Source: Streptomyces sp. HPF1205
GTDB lineage: Bacteria > Actinomycetota > Actinomycetes > Streptomycetales > Streptomycetaceae
DNA: 64,000 nt
Direction: 5' to 3'
NCBI RefSeq assembly: GCF_020400825.1
Contig: NZ_JAINVH010000013.1
Location: forward strand, 124,001-188,000
In this document: one piece after another, positions 17,501-25,890 of the stretch
Position numbering within the stretch: the stretch's first letter is position 1
Layout: every line of letters begins with the position of its first letter
The notes under the pieces: generated by a model
Told to the model about the DNA's origin: nothing
Database searches by the model: none
The model's input: only the letters and a program-made list of their open reading frames with translations
Made by a program: the position numbers and the translations under genes

Positions 17501-17527
17501 CCCCGCCGCGGTCCTGGCGCCGATCAT
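14510..17527 (-). CDS. Large secreted Het-C-like/von Willebrand factor A protein
   Basis: About 1005 residues. ATG 17527 is chosen for GGAGGA 9 nt upstream. The Arg-rich N-terminus and hydrophobic segment (about 26-46) form a signal peptide or anchor. Residues about 60-280 resemble the Het-C/phospholipase C-zinc-binding-like domain (HEQITRAAL, then GRALHTVQDFYSHSNYVD). A vWA domain at about 370-560 has the MIDAS motif DTTGSM at 377-382. It is followed by Ig-like/HYR-type beta domains with DDASGPAGF and a final jelly-roll-like domain. The protein is presumably extracellular, cation-binding and adhesive or enzymatic. The gene is monocistronic with its own terminator; its substrate is unknown. 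Confidence 0.8.
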   Translation of the reverse strand: MIGARTAAGRGRRRTGPTGPAGRGRIAGALAALALLLTALTVPTWVYAPKADAFGTVISPELGQHAEHEQITRAALACGAGKKSDGSCFEPDSLGQLAGHFGTFGAVGAPDWDETDVAEAHCDNADFLDVPGYPHDRTARDNAINGCIDHARARYDQGVTAAGQLLDSGDVLRGDQVDISLGCSFNVDGSGSRHNAKCDVIEDFGRALHTVQDFYSHSNYVDRSDPDEPIGPTNPPGLSQSAPSELMNLSDTGPKKIPPNLTTGYYKSFFTDFCTPLNTLVRHACMNKDKAIINVDTGVDPPTWSVSLGLLPQERTHRGVILDNEKRAVDAAVAETRQQWVDFRKSLSHQYGDARAHKMILAITQDVPKVDLVFAIDTTGSMAPYIDQVVSNADALLDDLSAGGNVPFVRLTDYRVGVVDYKDVDSPDPDSCPPDPYDATTDLPFSNSHSDIVDALDTLPGKVGGGCDIPEDMLSGIKRAVDFPWRNGGSKSIIVMGDAPGHDPEAHSGLTQQSVIDAAKAVDPASVYPILVGGDPSATAFETALAEGTGGKVFDSDTAGGVAQALVDAITAIAAAPPTGDVAAPTVTVHLPTPPDAQGGVFNASQAPVTGSVTATDESGVASLDCADNGGGLTLGPLTHDASGNAGRTLTVTGDGEHEISCQATDASPSANTGVGEGSDPVGTAVIDATSPTVACPASPALIQPADSRMVPVTTDVTVTDDASGPAGFTLTSVTGGPAGDVQDFDIGTADTSGELRAVPSAQYTLTYQGKDAAGNTATCTTRVVVTAGSGGAVAIDKAVSAVEKKSASPLVSPKLTTGHGGELLLAYVSADGPADGTQQVTRVTGGGLTWTRAARSNAKGIGTAEVWQAYATSPVTSASVTASLARRGYDGAITVVAYTGAASTVGATAHASGRGGTPSATVTTTVPGALVQAAGHDWSSALRLTPKSGQRILVQYADTRMDDTYWVQGAGPVVAAGTHVTIGLTQPLPDRWGLAAVEVRPALS

Positions 17528-17908
17528 GGTCCGTTGTCCTCCCCGCATGGGCCGCCCCCCTGGCGTCCGTGGCCTATGTTCCGGCCGTCCGCGGCAGTCT
17601 CCGGCCGTGGCCGCCGATACCTCGCGAGCGCTCACAATACGGACGCACCGCACCGGACGAGGGCGATCCGCTCCGGATGGTCACATCGTCTACAGGCCCG
17701 TCGTACGCGAGGGTGACGGCTGCGGGAACGCGGTGCCCGAAAGGACGCGCCGGAGCGGGCGGATCGGACGAACGCCCGGACCGGACGATGCCGGCGCGGC
17801 CCGCGCCCGCCCGCCGCCGGGCTCACCCGCCGCCCGGGGGCGGCTCCCGGGGCGGGTCGGCCCGGTGCGCCGGGTCCACGCGGTCAGGGGCGGGCCCGTG
17901 GGCGCGCG

Positions 17909-18403
17909 TCACATGGCGCGGTAGCCCGGGTGCACTCCGGGGTGGAGCCCCTCCTGGTCGGCGATGCGCCGCAGCAGTGCGGCAAGTTGCCGATGCTCGT
18001 CCTCGGTCAACGACTGGAGCAGCCGCCGCTCGTGGGCCATGCCGACGTCACGCACCTTCCCCAGTAGCGACAGCCCTTTCGGTGTCAGGTAGAGCGCGTG
18101 CAGGCGGCGGTCCTCGGGGTTCTTGCGCCGCTCGACGAGACCGCGCTCCTCCAGTGCGTCGACGAAGGCCACGAACCGGTTCTGGGGCATGCCGAGCGCG
18201 TCGGCGAGCGCGCGCTGGCTGCGCCCGGGGTCCGCGGCAAGCACCCGCAGGAGGCCCGCCTGCGGGGGCGTGAGGTCGAGGGGCGCGAGGGCCTGGGCGA
18301 ACAGGCCGGCGGCGTGCGTGCCGAGCTGGGTGATGAGGAACGCCGCGCCGGGCTGCTGCGGTCCGGAGGGGCGCGGCCGTTCCTTCTCGTTATCGATTCC
18401 CAT
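17909..18403 (-). CDS. MarR-family transcriptional regulator
   Basis: The 164-residue protein has the MarR winged-helix fold: LTPPQAGLLRVLAADPGRSQRALADALGMPQNRFVAFVDALEERGLVERRKNPEDRRLHALYLT (helix-turn-helix, then the wing with the DRR motif), given here as the span of about residues 45-115. It is divergent from a DUF4386 membrane protein/SDR pair and probably controls them from the AT-rich spacer. Neither of the two in-frame starts (18403 and 18430) has a clear RBS; the inner one is chosen. Confidence 0.85.
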   Translation of the reverse strand: MGIDNEKERPRPSGPQQPGAAFLITQLGTHAAGLFAQALAPLDLTPPQAGLLRVLAADPGRSQRALADALGMPQNRFVAFVDALEERGLVERRKNPEDRRLHALYLTPKGLSLLGKVRDVGMAHERRLLQSLTEDEHRQLAALLRRIADQEGLHPGVHPGYRAM

Positions 18404-18419
18404 GGCATGAGCGTACCTG

Positions 18420-18448
18420 TTGACAATCATTCAAATATGGAATCATTC
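18420..18448. promoter_or_regulatory. AT-rich promoter/operator between MarR and DUF4386 genes
   Basis: A perfect -35 hexamer TTGACA (18420-18425) leads into two direct copies of AATCATTC (18425-18432, 18441-18448) that flank AAATATGG; the inner ATTC-N7-GAAT forms a partial palindrome. The block stands out in GC-rich surroundings and is a likely MarR binding site covering the promoter of the divergent pair. Confidence 0.55.
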
Positions 18449-18506
18449 TTTCTCGTACACGGCCTGCCGGAGGGCACGGCCGTCCCCATGCATACGGAGG
18501 ACCCCC

Positions 18507-19205
18507 ATGGTCGCCACAGCCGGTACCGGCGTGACCGCATCGAAACGCTCGGGTCGACGCCCACAGATCGGCCCGCCACCACTCGCGCCGGTCCTCGCCT
18601 TCACCGTCCCGACCATCGGTTACGTCGTCGTGAACCGGTCCACGCCGCACTTCGACGCTTCGGCCCGCACCGTGCTCGTCTACGACCTCGGGCACGGCAC
18701 GGCGCTGAGGCTGGGCTCCGCACTTCTGCTGGCCTCGGCGATAACGCTCGTCCTCATGGCGGCGGTCCTGTACCGGCGCCTGCGGACGCTTGGGATCACC
18801 GCCCCGGGCCCGGCGATCACGCTCGTCGGCGGTATAGCCGCCGCGATCATGCTGACCGTGTGCGCGACGGCGTCCTACGTCTCCGGGCGGCTTGCCGGGG
18901 GCGCCTCCCCAGCGCTGGCCAAGGCAATCGCCGACCTGTCGTTCTTCTCCGGCGGCCCTGCGTTCGCCGTGATGTTCGCGCTGCTGGTCTTCGGGCTGTC
19001 GGCGACCGGGCTCAACGCCGGCCTGCTGCCGAAGGTCGCTACCGTCCCCGGACTGGTGATTGCCGTCGTCGGTGTGCTCGCCGTGCTCTCCCCGGTCGCG
19101 TCCGGGTTCTCGTACCTCGTGCCGGTGGTGCGCTTCGGGGGCTTGGTGTGGCTGATCGCCGTCGCACCGATGCTTCCCCAGGTTCGCCGCCGGGCCACCG
19201 CCTGA
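18507..19205 (+). CDS. DUF4386-like integral membrane protein
   Basis: The start at 18507 has GGAGGA 5 nt upstream. The 232-residue protein has about six hydrophobic segments: PLAPVLAFTVPTIGYVVV, LRLGSALLLASAITLVLMAAVL, ITLVGGIAAAIMLTVCATASYV, FAVMFALLVFGLSATGL, VPGLVIAVVGVLAVLSPVASG and GGLVWLIAVAPML. This pattern and length match DUF4386-type proteins of unknown function. It is probably transcribed with the SDR gene 50 bp downstream and repressed by the divergent MarR. Confidence 0.75.
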   Translation: MVATAGTGVTASKRSGRRPQIGPPPLAPVLAFTVPTIGYVVVNRSTPHFDASARTVLVYDLGHGTALRLGSALLLASAITLVLMAAVLYRRLRTLGITAPGPAITLVGGIAAAIMLTVCATASYVSGRLAGGASPALAKAIADLSFFSGGPAFAVMFALLVFGLSATGLNAGLLPKVATVPGLVIAVVGVLAVLSPVASGFSYLVPVVRFGGLVWLIAVAPMLPQVRRRATA

Positions 19206-19255
19206 CCACCACCCGTAGAACTCCGCAACCTCGGAACTCCGGAAGGAAACGTACG

Positions 19256-20020
19256 TTGATCGCCGTTTACCCCGACCTGCGCGACAGGTCCGTCCTCGTC
19301 ACCGGCGGATCCCGCGGCATCGGTGCGGCCACGGCCCGGGCGTTCGCTGAACAGGGTGCCCGCGTCTGCGTCCTCGGTCGCGACGCCGAGGCCCTGGAAT
19401 CCGTGGTTTCCGAGATCACCCTCGCGGGGGGCACCGCGATGTGCGCCCTCGCCGATGTCAGCGACGCCGCCGCGCTTGCCCGGGTGCATCAGGAGGTCGT
19501 GCACGAGTTCGGCCCGGTGGACGTCCTCGCGGCTTTCGCGGGCGGTCAGGGGCTCGCCGTCCCGACCCAGGACCTCGCCGAGGAGCGTTGGCACGAGGTG
19601 CTCGACTGCAACCTCACCTCGGCGTTCCTGACCGTCCGTACCGTGCTGCCAGGCATGCTCGAACGCGGCTCGGGCGCCATCGTCACGATGTCCTCGACCG
19701 CCGGACGGCAGCCGGAGCAGGTCAACCTCGCCTACGCCGTCGCCAACGCCGGGCTCGTCATGCTGACCCGGCACCTCGCGACCGAGATCGGCCCGCGCGG
19801 TGTCCGCGTGAACTGCATCGCACCGACGACGGTACTGACGGAGAAAGTCCGGAAGCACATGCCGCCCGACATCCGGAATCGGGTCGCGGCGAGCCACCCG
19901 TTGCGCCGCCTTGCGACACCGGAAGACGTCGCGCGCACCGCGCTGTTCCTCGCGTCGGACGCCTCTTCCTACCTGACCGGCCTCACCCTCGATGTGACCG
20001 GTGGCCGCGTAACAGGCTGA
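19256..20020 (+). CDS. SDR-family oxidoreductase with altered catalytic lysine
   Basis: The 254-residue Rossmann protein uses a TTG start with AAGGA 8 nt upstream. The NAD(P) motif TGGSRGIG lies at 16-23 and the structural Asn at about 119. The usual NNAG is AFAGG. The catalytic Ser is present (MSST at about 145-148), but the YxxxK motif reads YAVAN (Tyr160, Asn164), so the lysine that lowers the tyrosine pKa is replaced. Length and C-terminal LTLDVTGGRVTG are normal for SDRs. It may act on an unusual substrate, use another base, or be inactive. It is second in a pair with the DUF4386 gene. Confidence 0.85.
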   Translation: MIAVYPDLRDRSVLVTGGSRGIGAATARAFAEQGARVCVLGRDAEALESVVSEITLAGGTAMCALADVSDAAALARVHQEVVHEFGPVDVLAAFAGGQGLAVPTQDLAEERWHEVLDCNLTSAFLTVRTVLPGMLERGSGAIVTMSSTAGRQPEQVNLAYAVANAGLVMLTRHLATEIGPRGVRVNCIAPTTVLTEKVRKHMPPDIRNRVAASHPLRRLATPEDVARTALFLASDASSYLTGLTLDVTGGRVTG

Positions 20021-20161
20021 CGGATCCGGTCCCCGGCGCACCAGGCCGACCGGTAAGGCAGCCGGGTGGACGACCCGAGGACGCCGAGTACCTGAACGGC
20101 ATCATTCTTCCGGGGCCGAAGCCCCTGATCAGGAGTGCCCGTCACAGCGGATCAAGGCCGG

Positions 20162-20199
20162 TTCCCGCCCCACCTGGCAATGCCTCGGTGAGGCGGGAA
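20162..20199. terminator. Hairpin between convergent genes
   Basis: TTCCCGCC-C-CACC pairs with GGTG-A-GGCGGGAA around a 12-nt loop, followed by AAAGG; it lies between the ends of the plus SDR gene and the minus TerD gene and can serve both. Confidence 0.5.
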
Positions 20200-20289
20200 A
20201 AGGCTCGGTGGCGAGGAGAGCGAAGGGGCTATTTTCAAGGAGTTTGAGAAGGAAGCCCGTTCATGGCCTCGCCACGGCCACGTTAGCAG

Positions 20290-22461
20290 TCAGGCGGGGA
20301 TCAGGTCGCGCAGGTTTTCCAGGGTGATGATCCGCGACTGCGGATGCAGCCCGTCGGGCCGTTCCAGACCGATGTAGGTGACGGGATCCACCGGGACCGT
20401 TCTTCCGTCCCACTCGGTGACGGTCGTTGTGCTGCCGGACATCAGGCCGATGAGATGGCGGATGGTGAGCGGCTCGTGCTCGACGATGTCGCGCAGCAAT
20501 ACCGCGACCGTCACCTGGCTGCTTTCGACCCGGTTGGAGGTGGGGGTCCCTTTCAGGTACAGGTGCAGCCACTTGGCGCGCCACCGGCCGTCGGGCCCAC
20601 GCAGGAACACCAGCGGCAGGGCGACCCGGCCCGGGCCGCGCAGCTCCGACTTCATCCGCACCGTACGTGGTTCGAACGGGCGCCCCTTCTGCTCCGCCTC
20701 GCGCAGCATGAACCCGAAGAAGGACTCCTCGACCTCCTCGAAGCCTTCCCCGGCGTAGATGTTGACCTGCGGAACGATGTACTTCGCCCGCACAGCGCCC
20801 AGCCGCAGGTTGATGAATTCCGAGGCCCCGTCGGGTGCGTCCGTGATGTCACCGGAGTGCTCGCCCTCGACGTTGCGCAGGTTGGTGTACGACAGCCAGG
20901 AATGGGTCGAGTAGTCGCCCTTCAGCAGCAGTGCCGACAGGTCGAAGTCGGTTCTGAGCTCGGTCTGCTTCCAGTAGACGAAGAAGCGCAGCAGTTCCCC
21001 GTCGACCGGAGACACCGAGCCGCGTGGCAGCACACCGAGCCCGGACGCGGTTGCTTTGCCGCTGAGCGGCAGCGCCACGTCCAGGATGTCCGGGTCGATC
21101 AGCAGGCGGCCGGTCGTGGGCAGCCGGCGGCGCAGCTCCGCCTCCAGGGCGGCGATCAGCCGCTTGCGCTCGGGCGCGGGCACCGGCGGGCGGGTGTCGT
21201 CGGTGACCCAGGCCCGACCGAGACGGTTGACGAACACCCGCCGCCGGCCGGTTCGCTCCGCGCGATTGTGCAGGTGTTCGAGCACCGAGAGCACAACGCG
21301 GCCGGAGACGCCGGAGACGACCTGCTCGGCGCGGGCCATGACGGCGTCGCGTTCGTCCTGTGTGAGGGCGTCGCGCAGCAGCTGGTCCAGGGAGCGGAAC
21401 AGCTTGCCGGGCGCGGCTTTCAGCAGCTCGGCCGCGCCGGTGACGTCGCGCGCGGCGAGCAGTTCTTCCACTCGGCTGTCCAGGGAGGGCGCCGGCATCT
21501 CGCCGCGGGCGACGGCGAACACCTCGGCCGCGTGCGGCCACTGCGGGTACTCGTGCGGGTGCAGCCGTTCGCCGAGTCGTTTCCACATCTCGCGGTGGGC
21601 GTGCACGTCGGCGAGTTTGGCCGGAGCCGCGGTGACGACCGCGTCAAGGCCCGCGAGCAGCGCCCGGCGTATCGCGCGGGGAAGTGCCCGCAGCCGCGTC
21701 GGTTCCCGCAGGGTCACGTCACCACCGGCAAGCCCGCAGGCCAGCCGGAGCACATCGGTGACGGTGTCGAGCAGCGGGTCCGCACCGGCGGTCAGCCGGG
21801 CTTGGTTGACCACGGCCCGGTTCTCGCGCACGGGGATCTCCTCGGGCTGCGGCCCCTGCGCGCAGTGGCCGGCCAGGTCCTGCAGATCCCGCAGGCCGTC
21901 ATCTCCCAGCGGTGTGCTGCTGCCCGCCAATGCCAGGTAGAGCGCGTGGAGTTCGTCCTGCGAGGTGCCGCCCAGGTGCAGGACGGTGATACGGTCGCCC
22001 GCCGCGGCGGTCAGCTCGTCGTGGCGGGCGAGCATCTCGGCGTACGTGTGCCCGTAGTTGCCGTAGGACGGGAGGGTGAGCAGGTCCACCAGCCCGTTGC
22101 TCAGCTGCCGGAGCGTGCTCGCGTGTGTCCGGTCGTCGGCGAGCGCCCCGGAGATGCACTGCATCCAGAAGTCGAAGGTGTCGGGCACGTTGGCCGGGAA
22201 GTCGATGAAGTACGCGTTGTGCCGGACGTGGTCGCCGACCATCTCGCGGACGGCGTCAAGTGTCCCTGCAGCGGTGTCGGCGACCGTGCCTTCGGACAGG
22301 CCCGACAGGTGCCGTAGCAGCTGCGCCGAGAGCTTGAAGCCCACGGACATCAGAGCCGCGTCGAACTGTCGCGCCGCGACACTGCCGTCGCCCCTGGGCC
22401 CTGCGGGGCGGGGGACGCGGAGAGTGTGCCGGATGACCAGAGGGTCGAGTCGGTGGCCCAT
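20290..22461 (-). CDS. TerD-domain protein, SCO0854/MXAN_6230-like
   Basis: About 723 residues. The N-terminal half is helical (FDAALMSVGFKLSAQLLRHL, PANVPDTFDFWMQCI) and resembles the start of the MXAN_6230/SCO0854 family, but the C-x2-C RING-type zinc motif expected there is not visible. The C-terminal ~250 residues are a TerD-like beta-sandwich: DLSALLLKGD, HSWLSYTNLRNVEGEHSGDITDAPDGASEFINL, VPQVNIYAGEGFEEVEESFFGFM and FEPRTVRMK. TerD domains bind calcium and act in tellurite and general stress responses. No other ter genes are adjacent. ATG 22461 has only a weak GGA upstream, so the exact start is uncertain. Confidence 0.65.
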   Translation of the reverse strand: MGHRLDPLVIRHTLRVPRPAGPRGDGSVAARQFDAALMSVGFKLSAQLLRHLSGLSEGTVADTAAGTLDAVREMVGDHVRHNAYFIDFPANVPDTFDFWMQCISGALADDRTHASTLRQLSNGLVDLLTLPSYGNYGHTYAEMLARHDELTAAAGDRITVLHLGGTSQDELHALYLALAGSSTPLGDDGLRDLQDLAGHCAQGPQPEEIPVRENRAVVNQARLTAGADPLLDTVTDVLRLACGLAGGDVTLREPTRLRALPRAIRRALLAGLDAVVTAAPAKLADVHAHREMWKRLGERLHPHEYPQWPHAAEVFAVARGEMPAPSLDSRVEELLAARDVTGAAELLKAAPGKLFRSLDQLLRDALTQDERDAVMARAEQVVSGVSGRVVLSVLEHLHNRAERTGRRRVFVNRLGRAWVTDDTRPPVPAPERKRLIAALEAELRRRLPTTGRLLIDPDILDVALPLSGKATASGLGVLPRGSVSPVDGELLRFFVYWKQTELRTDFDLSALLLKGDYSTHSWLSYTNLRNVEGEHSGDITDAPDGASEFINLRLGAVRAKYIVPQVNIYAGEGFEEVEESFFGFMLREAEQKGRPFEPRTVRMKSELRGPGRVALPLVFLRGPDGRWRAKWLHLYLKGTPTSNRVESSQVTVAVLLRDIVEHEPLTIRHLIGLMSGSTTTVTEWDGRTVPVDPVTYIGLERPDGLHPQSRIITLENLRDLIPA

Positions 22462-22931
22462 TCCGGCATGGTTCCAGGGGCCGGCGAGCGTCCGCACCCG
22501 TATTTCGCGCGGCACGGAGTCCGAGGACGCGGCAAGGTTCAGCCCTGCGCACCGAACCCGGTGCGGTCCTTGCTTCAGCGGGCCGTCTCCGCGCCGACCA
22601 TGGGGCGGACCGCCCGGCCCAGGACGTTTCCGGTGGCATCGGGCGGGAGACGCCCGATGGCCGGCGTCCTGGGCCGCGGTGATGATCGGTGGCCGCGTCG
22701 CGTCGCTGGATCCGCGCTGGATCGTGATCCGGTGCGGCCGTTGCCGCAGGTCGCAGACGGCGGTGGAGGTTCCGCTGCAACGTATGGACGTTGCGTTGGC
22801 ATCGGGCCCGGCCCGGGTGGTGGCGCCCGCTCCGGCGAGATACGTTCGTATGCGACCGTTGCGAGCTGTCGTGCCGCATCGTGACCGTCGGCCCTCAGTT
22901 CTGCGCACCTCCTGCTGGGAAAGGGGCACGC

Positions 22932-23657
22932 ATGAAGGTGAAGGGGTCCACAGCGCTTGTGACGGGGGCCAACCGAGGGCTCGGGGAGCAGTTCGTCCGG
23001 GCGCTGCTCGACGCGGGGGCGGCCAAGGTCTACGCCGGAGCCCGCGACCCGGCGAAGGTCACGGTGCCCGGAGTCGTCCCCATCGCGCTGGACATCACCG
23101 ATCACGACGCGGTCCTCGCCGCGGCCGACCGGGCCCAGGACGTGGACTTGCTGATCAACAACGCTGGTTCCACGACCCGGGCGCACATCCTCGACGCCGC
23201 GCTGGACTCGTTCCGGACGGAGTTCGAGACGCACGTGCTCGGCACTTTGGCGATGAGCAGGGCATTCGCCCCGGTTCTCGGCCGCAACGGCGGCGGTGCG
23301 ATCGTCAATGTTCTCTCCGTGCTGTCCTGGCTGTCGATCACTGCCAGCGCCGGATACGCGGCGGCCAAGTCCGCGGAATGGTCGATGACCAACGCCTTGA
23401 GACTGGCTCTTGCGGAACAGCGGACACAGGTCACCGCCCTCCACGTCAGCTACCTGGCGACGGACATGGCCGCGGCCGTCGAGGGGCCGAAGGCGGACCC
23501 CGCCGCGGTGGCCCGCGCGACCCTGGAAGGTGTCGAGGCGGGCCTGCGCGAAGTGCTTGCCGACGACGTCAGCCGGCGCGCGCAGGCGGCACTGTCCGAA
23601 GGGCCCGACGCGCTGTACCCGCAGCTGCGCGGCGGCCGGTCCCTGCTGACCCCATAA
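22932..23657 (+). CDS. Classical SDR-family oxidoreductase
   Basis: The 241-residue protein has AAGGGG upstream. TGANRGLG at 11-18 binds the dinucleotide, NNAG lies at 76-79, and the catalytic Tyr142 and Lys146 form YAAAK, so all SDR residues are intact. It is similar to the short SDRs often annotated as 'SDR family oxidoreductase' beside stress genes. It is divergent from the TerD gene with a 470-bp spacer between their starts, and convergent with the enoyl-CoA hydratase gene. Confidence 0.9.
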   Translation: MKVKGSTALVTGANRGLGEQFVRALLDAGAAKVYAGARDPAKVTVPGVVPIALDITDHDAVLAAADRAQDVDLLINNAGSTTRAHILDAALDSFRTEFETHVLGTLAMSRAFAPVLGRNGGGAIVNVLSVLSWLSITASAGYAAAKSAEWSMTNALRLALAEQRTQVTALHVSYLATDMAAAVEGPKADPAAVARATLEGVEAGLREVLADDVSRRAQAALSEGPDALYPQLRGGRSLLTP

Positions 23658-23694
23658 GGGGGCCGGTGACCGCCCGCACGGGGACGTCCGGCGA

Positions 23695-24498
23695 TCAGTC
23701 GCTGTCGACGAGGTGTTCTCCGAGGTTGTATTCGAGTTCTCCTCGCTGTTGCATGCCCCGCTGCAGGAGCTTACGAATGCGCCCGTGAGCCTCCGGCCAC
23801 GTCAGGGCTGTGCGAAACGTGTGCTGCCCGGCAGTCAAGTCGGCCGGGGCGGGGAGAGTGGAACGGTTGACGAGAGCCTTGACTTCGGCCAGCGGCTTGC
23901 GGTCGAACGAGGCGATCCTGAGGGCGACGCGTTCCACATAGGCGTCCAGTTCGGCATCCGGAAGCGCCCGGTTGATCCAGCCGTACCGCTCAGCCGTCTC
24001 GGCGTCGAAGTCGTCGGCTCCCGCGATGATCTCCAACGCGCGTCCCCGCCCCACCAGCAGCGGAAGCCTTGCGGTCGCTCCCCCTCCTGGCGTGATGCCC
24101 GCCCCTACCTCCGGTTGCCCCAGGACGGCCTTTTCCCTGCTCGCGAAGCGCATGTCGCAGGCAAGGGTGAATTCCGAGCCGACACCTCGTGCGCGGCCAC
24201 GGATGGAGGCGATGCTGATGACGTGAGAACGGGTCATGCGAGCCGCGATGTCCAGCCACGCGGGGCCCGTGTACGGCTCCTTGGGGGGCACCAGATCGAA
24301 ATGCGCGAGAAAGAATTCGGGATCCGCGCTGTCGAAGACGATTACCTTGAGTTCGTCATTCGCTTCCATCTGATCGACGAGGTCTCCCAATGCCGCGAAG
24401 AACTCGTAGTCGACCAGGTTGATGGGCGGCTTGTCGAAGGTGACGCGCCAGTAGGACGGGGAGCGTTCGGACAATCGGAACGGGGAAACAGCGTTCAT
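23695..24498 (-). CDS. Enoyl-CoA hydratase/isomerase family protein
   Basis: The 267-residue crotonase-fold protein carries FDKPPINLVDYEFFAAL near the start, the oxyanion-hole strand ASIRGRARGVGSEFTLACDMRFAS, and the GQPEVGAGITPGGGATARLPLLVGRGRALE region. The usual acidic catalytic residue after GxxPGGG is not obvious: the sequence has GITPGGGATARLP, so it may be an isomerase or an atypical hydratase. It is probably a single gene reading toward a convergent SDR. A candidate minus promoter (TTGACT-17 bp-TGTATT) overlaps the operator pair at 24680-24719. Confidence 0.85.
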   Translation of the reverse strand: MNAVSPFRLSERSPSYWRVTFDKPPINLVDYEFFAALGDLVDQMEANDELKVIVFDSADPEFFLAHFDLVPPKEPYTGPAWLDIAARMTRSHVISIASIRGRARGVGSEFTLACDMRFASREKAVLGQPEVGAGITPGGGATARLPLLVGRGRALEIIAGADDFDAETAERYGWINRALPDAELDAYVERVALRIASFDRKPLAEVKALVNRSTLPAPADLTAGQHTFRTALTWPEAHGRIRKLLQRGMQQRGELEYNLGEHLVDSD

Positions 24499-24679
24499 GC
24501 ACCGCAGCTTACGAGGCCCTTTACGTTATGTCTCCGCGGTGCCGCGGGTCCGTTCGGTCGACGATGCAGGGCGTCGCGGCCGGCCGGGAGCGGATCGGGT
24601 ACGCCGACGACCGCCACCGCGGTGGCTGGGCCCGAATGAGCGGAGCCTTCGCCCAAGGCACCGACGGGACGCTATCTGC

Positions 24680-24719
24680 TTGACTCGTCAAATACATCAG
24701 GGCATGCTTGACGAGTCAA
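24680..24719. promoter_or_regulatory. Paired palindromic operators upstream of LLM oxidoreductase
   Basis: Two 12-bp palindromes, TTGACTCGTCAA (24680-24691) and TTGACGAGTCAA (24708-24719), are exact reverse complements of each other and start 28 bp apart. Related sites lie upstream of the FMN reductase at 27392-27432. They are likely binding sites for a MarR- or HxlR-type repressor. Confidence 0.6.
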
Positions 24720-24840
24720 GTACATTGCTGCGCGGGTGGTCGTCCGGCCCGGAGCCGCAGGCGGAAGGAAAGGCCAGTCCTCAGCGTCAGCGCCCGTGAC
24801 CTGCGGTTGAGCCGCTCCGATCTGAGCAAGGAACTCACAC

Positions 24841-25872
24841 ATGTCTGAACTCGTACTCGGTCTGGACACGTTCGGCGACGTACCCGAGGACGACTCGGGC
24901 GCACTCGTCTCCCATGCCCGGTCGATACGTCAGACCGTCGCCGAGGCCATCCTCGCGGACGGGGTCGGCGTCGACGTGCTCGCGCTCGGCGAGCACCACC
25001 GTCCGGAGTACTCGGTGAGCACCCCGGAGACGGTGCTCGCCGGCATCGCCACCCGCACCGAGCGCATCCGCCTGTCCTCCGGCGTCACCGTGCTGAGCTC
25101 CGACGACCCGGTCCGGGTCTTCCAGCGGTTCTCGACACTCGACGCCCTCAGCGACGGGCGGGCCGAGGTCATCCTCGGCCGCGGCTCCTTCACGGAGTCG
25201 TTCCCCCTGTTCGGCTACGATCTCGCCGACTACGACGTTCTTTTCGAGGAGAAGCTCGACCTGTTCGTGCAGTTGCTCAAGGAGCAGCCCGTCACCTGGC
25301 AGGGGACCGTGCGGCCGCCGCTGGACCATGCGGAGGTCTACCCTCCGACGGAGTCCGGCCACCTGACGACCTGGGTCGGCGTCGGCGGTTCCCCCCAGTC
25401 GGTGGTGCGCACCGCCCGTCACGGACTCCCGCTGATGATCGCTGTCATCGGCGGTTCCCCGAAGCGCTTCACGTCCTATGTCGATCTGTACAAGCGCGCC
25501 GCGGCGCAGTTCGGCACCACCGCGCATCCGGTCGCCATGCACTCGCCCGGCTTTGTCGCCGACACCGACGAGGAGGCCCGCGAGGCCCACTGGCCGGGTT
25601 ACCGGGTGATCCGAAACCGCATCGGCGCTCTGCGAGGATGGCCGCCGATCCGCCGGGAGGAGTACGAGGCCGAGATCGCACACGGCTCCTTGTACATCGG
25701 TTCACCCGAGACGGTCGCGCGCAAGATCGCCCGAGCCGTCGGCGAACTCGGCGTGGGCCGGTTCGACCTCATCTACACGGCGGGCTCGCAGGCGATCGGC
25801 GCTCGCCTGCGTTCGGTCGAGCTGTACGGCACGAAGGTGATCCCCATGGTCCGCGACATTCTCGCCGGCTGA
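24841..25872 (+). CDS. LLM-class flavin-dependent oxidoreductase
   Basis: A 343-residue TIM-barrel protein of the bacterial luciferase-like monooxygenase family: ALGEHHRPEYSVSTPETVLAGIATRTERIRL, VFQRFSTLDALSDGRAEVILGRGSF (key parts), and C-terminal GVGRFDLIY. Such enzymes use FMN or F420 to oxidise or reduce small substrates. It is preceded by paired operators and followed 18 bp later by an NAD(P)-binding protein gene, so the two probably form an operon that could supply reduced flavin/F420 and oxidise a substrate. The 5' leader holds operator pairs rather than a second gene. Confidence 0.9.
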   Translation: MSELVLGLDTFGDVPEDDSGALVSHARSIRQTVAEAILADGVGVDVLALGEHHRPEYSVSTPETVLAGIATRTERIRLSSGVTVLSSDDPVRVFQRFSTLDALSDGRAEVILGRGSFTESFPLFGYDLADYDVLFEEKLDLFVQLLKEQPVTWQGTVRPPLDHAEVYPPTESGHLTTWVGVGGSPQSVVRTARHGLPLMIAVIGGSPKRFTSYVDLYKRAAAQFGTTAHPVAMHSPGFVADTDEEAREAHWPGYRVIRNRIGALRGWPPIRREEYEAEIAHGSLYIGSPETVARKIARAVGELGVGRFDLIYTAGSQAIGARLRSVELYGTKVIPMVRDILAG

Positions 25873-25890
25873 CCGGTGAAAGGAGACGGA

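Noticed and set aside
20344..22317. Long plus-strand frame opposite the TerD gene
   Set aside because: Compositionally biased and without motifs, while the minus strand encodes a TerD domain.
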